This document shows, piece after piece, positions 6,167 to 8,052 of a stretch of 8,052 nucleotides of DNA (the first letter of the stretch is position 1; every line of letters starts with the position of its first letter). Source of the stretch: Bacteroidaceae bacterium. Lineage in GTDB: Bacteria > Bacteroidota > Bacteroidia > Bacteroidales > Bacteroidaceae. Made by a program: the position numbers and the translations under genes. The notes under the pieces are model-generated. The model ran no database searches. It was not told the DNA's origin and saw nothing but the letters and a program-made list of their open reading frames with translations. The DNA is taken from the NCBI GenBank assembly GCA_017961965.1, contig JAGCWG010000107.1:1-8052 (forward strand). Direction: 5' to 3'.

Positions 6167-7276
6167 ATGATAACAGCAGAACAACTTAAAGATGTGGTGG
6201 AGCGTACTGAGGCTCTCCATCGTTATCTCGCCATTGACGAGAAACTTATTCAGGTGGAAGAGGAACAACTCCGTACTCAGGCTCCAGGTTTTTGGGATGA
6301 TGCAAAAGCTGCCGAGGCACAGATGAAGAAGGTCAAGGACCTCCAGAAGTGGATTGACGGCTACAAAGAGATAAAGTCGGCGACTGATGACCTTGAGGTT
6401 GCCTTCGACTTCTACAAGGACGAAATGTCAACTGAAGAGGAGGTGGATGAATACTACCGTACTGCCATCCAGCTTATTGAAGACCTTGAACTCAAGAATA
6501 TGCTCCGTGAGGAGGCTGACGGTATGGATGCCGTACTCAAGATTAACGCAGGAGCGGGCGGTACAGAGGCACAGGACTGGGCAAGCATGCTAATGCGTAT
6601 GTATCAGAGATGGGCAGAGGCACACAAGTATAAGGTGACTATCAGCAACTTCCTCGATGGCGATGAGGCTGGTATCAAGACGGTTACTATGGAGATTGAG
6701 GGCGACCAGGCTTACGGATTCCTCAAGGGCGAGAATGGCGTTCATCGTCTTGTTCGTGTATCTCCTTATAACGCACAGGGCAAGAGAATGACATCTTTTG
6801 CATCTGTCTTTGTCACTCCACTCGTTGACGACTCCATTGAGGTTGTAATTGACAAGAGTAAGATTAGTTGGGACCTCTTCCGAAGTGGTGGAGCTGGTGG
6901 ACAGAACGTCAACAAGGTGGAGACAGGCGTCCGCCTCCGTTACCAGTATGTTGACCCAGATACAGGTGAGGAAGAAGAAATCCTTATCGAGAATACCGAG
7001 TCACGTAAGCAGTTGGAGAATCGTGAGAATGCGCTCCGTCTCCTTCGTTCACAACTCTACGACCGCGCTCTTCAGAAGCGTATGGCAGAACAGCAGAAGG
7101 TTGAGGCAGGTAAGAAGAAGATAGAATGGGGTAGTCAGATTCGTTCGTACGTTTTTGATGACCGCCGTGTGAAGGATCATCGTACTAACTATCAGACAAG
7201 TGATGTTGGCGGTGTGATGGATGGTAAGCTCGACGAATTTATCAAGGCATACTTGATGGAGTTCTCGGGAAAATAA
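6167..7276 (+). CDS. prfB: Peptide chain release factor 2 (UGA/UAA specific)
   Basis: The 369-residue cytosolic factor recognises UGA and UAA in the ribosomal A site and triggers peptidyl-tRNA hydrolysis. A helical N-terminal domain (1-110) is followed by the codon-reading domain with the tripeptide SPY (199-201), where E. coli RF2 has SPF, and by the catalytic GGQ (244-246) in RSGGAGGQNVNK. HRLVRVSPY and KRMTSFASVFV identify RF2 rather than RF1 (which has PxT). Length equals a normal RF2 and the reading frame is continuous: the CTT-TGA-C autoregulatory frameshift of many prfB genes is absent; after RYL (19-21) the codons are CTC GCC ATT. The ATG at 6167 follows the promoter box by 19 nt. Divergent from lptG; the CYTH gene follows after a REP-like repeat. 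Confidence 0.97.
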   Translation: MITAEQLKDVVERTEALHRYLAIDEKLIQVEEEQLRTQAPGFWDDAKAAEAQMKKVKDLQKWIDGYKEIKSATDDLEVAFDFYKDEMSTEEEVDEYYRTAIQLIEDLELKNMLREEADGMDAVLKINAGAGGTEAQDWASMLMRMYQRWAEAHKYKVTISNFLDGDEAGIKTVTMEIEGDQAYGFLKGENGVHRLVRVSPYNAQGKRMTSFASVFVTPLVDDSIEVVIDKSKISWDLFRSGGAGGQNVNKVETGVRLRYQYVDPDTGEEEEILIENTESRKQLENRENALRLLRSQLYDRALQKRMAEQQKVEAGKKKIEWGSQIRSYVFDDRRVKDHRTNYQTSDVGGVMDGKLDEFIKAYLMEFSGK

Positions 7277-7280
7277 AGGA

Positions 7281-7400
7281 CGGACCCTCTCCCCAGCCCT
7301 CCCCCTGAATGGGGAGGGAGAAGTTACTGTGAATGCTGAATGTTGGCGAACAGTCTAACTACTCCCCTCCATTCAGGGAGGGGGCGGGGGTGGGTCCGGA
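7281..7400. repeat. REP/BIME-like G/C-rich inverted repeat between prfB and the CYTH gene
   Basis: Left arm 7281-7320 and right arm 7361-7400 are imperfect inverted copies about 38-40 bp long (shared core CGGACCC ... CTCCC ... TGAATGG). Each arm is itself a small palindrome: CCCTCCCC (7297-7304) pairs perfectly with GGGGAGGG (7311-7318) around a CTGAAT loop, and CCCCTCC (7364-7370) pairs with GGAGGGG (7377-7383). The 40-nt centre still pairs in part (AGTT/AACT, CTGT/ACAG). The architecture of two inverted palindromic units is that of REP elements arranged as a BIME; no transposase is present in the window. Confidence 0.8.
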
Positions 7401-7417
7401 GCTAGATAGGACTTTTT

Positions 7418-7885
7418 ATGCACGTAGAGATAGAACGTAAATTTCTTGTGGTGGGAGAGTACAAGCATCTGGCTTATTCCCATTCACATATTGAGCAGGG
7501 ATATATGGCAACGGAGGCAGGCAAGACTGTCCGTTTCCGTATCCGTGATGATAAGGCTTATCTTACCATCAAGGGACCTTCGACCAATGGCGGTATGTCT
7601 CGCTATGAGTTTGAGACAGAGATTCCTATGGATGATGCCCACGAACTCATGAAGCTATGTATGCCTGGACGCATCAACAAGAATCGTTGGCTCATCAAGA
7701 GCGGTAATCATACGATAGAGGTTGACGAGTTCTTTGATGAAAACGAGGGACTTGTCATGGCAGAGATAGAGCTTGGCTCAGAGGATGAGGCGTACGAGAA
7801 GCCTGACTTCCTCGGCGAAGAGGTAACGGGTGACAAGCGTTATTATAACCGTCACCTTATGCTGCATCCGTATAAGACGTGGTAA
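7418..7885 (+). CDS. CYTH-domain (triphosphate tunnel metalloenzyme) protein, probable triphosphatase
   Basis: A 155-residue soluble protein consisting only of a CYTH domain. The signature ExExK is E4-E6-K8 in EIERKFLV. Tunnel-lining basic residues follow at R39, R41 and R43 (TVRFRIR) and K52 (TIKGP); acidic metal-binding residues appear at E64, E66, E68 (RYEFETEIP), D103/E104 (EVDEF) and E116/E118 (AEIELG), with R90 and K140 as further basic residues. The size and complete residue set match bacterial short TTM proteins (NE1496/CthTTM type), which hydrolyse inorganic triphosphate or nucleotide triphosphates; adenylate cyclase or thiamine triphosphatase activity also occurs in the superfamily, so the substrate is not fixed. 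The ATG lies 17 nt past the REP-like repeat, after a short T run; no own -7 box is visible, so it may be cotranscribed with prfB. Confidence 0.9.
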   Translation: MHVEIERKFLVVGEYKHLAYSHSHIEQGYMATEAGKTVRFRIRDDKAYLTIKGPSTNGGMSRYEFETEIPMDDAHELMKLCMPGRINKNRWLIKSGNHTIEVDEFFDENEGLVMAEIELGSEDEAYEKPDFLGEEVTGDKRYYNRHLMLHPYKTW

Positions 7886-8026
7886 GACCCACCCTAACCC
7901 TTTTGACCTCCGTCGAACAGGGCACTGTTCTCCCCTCATTTCGGGACAGAGAGACATTTAGTCTCTCTTCTGCGCCCTCATTCGCCTACAGGGAGGGGAA
8001 CAAATTACTCATTCGTTGAGTGGGGG
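7886..8026. repeat. Second REP-like cluster with two perfect small hairpins after the CYTH gene
   Basis: Directly after the CYTH stop lie pieces resembling the 7281-7400 element: GACCCACCCTAACCC (7886-7900; GACCCACCC is shared with the complement of the earlier right arm), CTCCCCTCATTTCGGGA (7930-7946, near-identical in form to 7362-7378) and CAGGGAGGGG (7989-7998, identical to 7374-7383). Between them are two perfect hairpins: GAACAG/CTGTTC (7915-7930, loop GGCA) and AGAGAGAC/GTCTCTCT (7948-7968, loop ATTTA). No T tract follows, so ordinary termination is not evident. The rest to the window end, 8027-8052, shows nothing recognisable. Confidence 0.6.
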
Positions 8027-8052
8027 ATTAGATATAACGGAAGCTGTAGAGA

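Noticed and set aside
7915..7968. Intrinsic terminator for the prfB-CYTH transcript
   Set aside because: The hairpins are perfect but no T tract follows either of them, so they are listed as part of the repeat cluster only.
7281..8026. Insertion sequence or CRISPR array
   Set aside because: There is no transposase frame, no target-site duplication that I can see and no regular repeat-spacer pattern.

Overview
The window looks like a chromosomal segment from a Bacteroidales bacterium, most likely Prevotella-like. This is inferred from several features: a fused RibBA, an unusually long LptF/LptG-type permease, start codons preceded by A/T-rich sequence without Shine-Dalgarno motifs, and -7 boxes of the Bacteroidetes type (TAnnTTTG) in the one divergent intergenic region. 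No species can be named from the sequence alone.

Left part (1-1489, + strand): an A/T-rich accessory module. It holds the last 37 codons of an unidentified protein, a 292-residue protein with a degenerate receiver-like N-terminus and a helical C-terminus, and a 165-residue stand-alone GIY-YIG nuclease. The genes are almost contiguous (2-nt gap, then a 4-nt ATGA overlap), so they are probably one transcript. Composition and content differ from the housekeeping genes to the right. This is the best candidate here for an undescribed system, possibly defence or nucleic-acid processing, but the function is not shown by the sequence. A strong 16-bp hairpin terminator and a heptamer tandem repeat separate it from the next genes.

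Middle part (1614-5921, - strand): a compact operon lptG-ribBA-aspC-type aminotransferase, read right to left. lptG overlaps ribBA by 11 nt, and ribBA is 32 nt from the aminotransferase. Products are an LPS-export permease, the bifunctional enzyme for the two entry steps of riboflavin synthesis, and a PLP-dependent aspartate-type aminotransferase. lptG contains an out-of-frame 11-bp tandem repeat in a disordered periplasmic insert.

Right part (6167-7885, + strand): prfB (peptide release factor 2, no programmed frameshift) is transcribed divergently from lptG and is followed by a CYTH/triphosphate-tunnel domain protein. A 120-bp REP-like, G/C-rich inverted repeat lies between them. A second cluster of related repeat pieces and perfect small hairpins follows the CYTH gene to near the window end.

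There is no gene-free stretch over 300 bases. The longest, 5922-6166, holds the divergent promoters. No tRNA, rRNA, CRISPR array, insertion sequence or transposase was seen.
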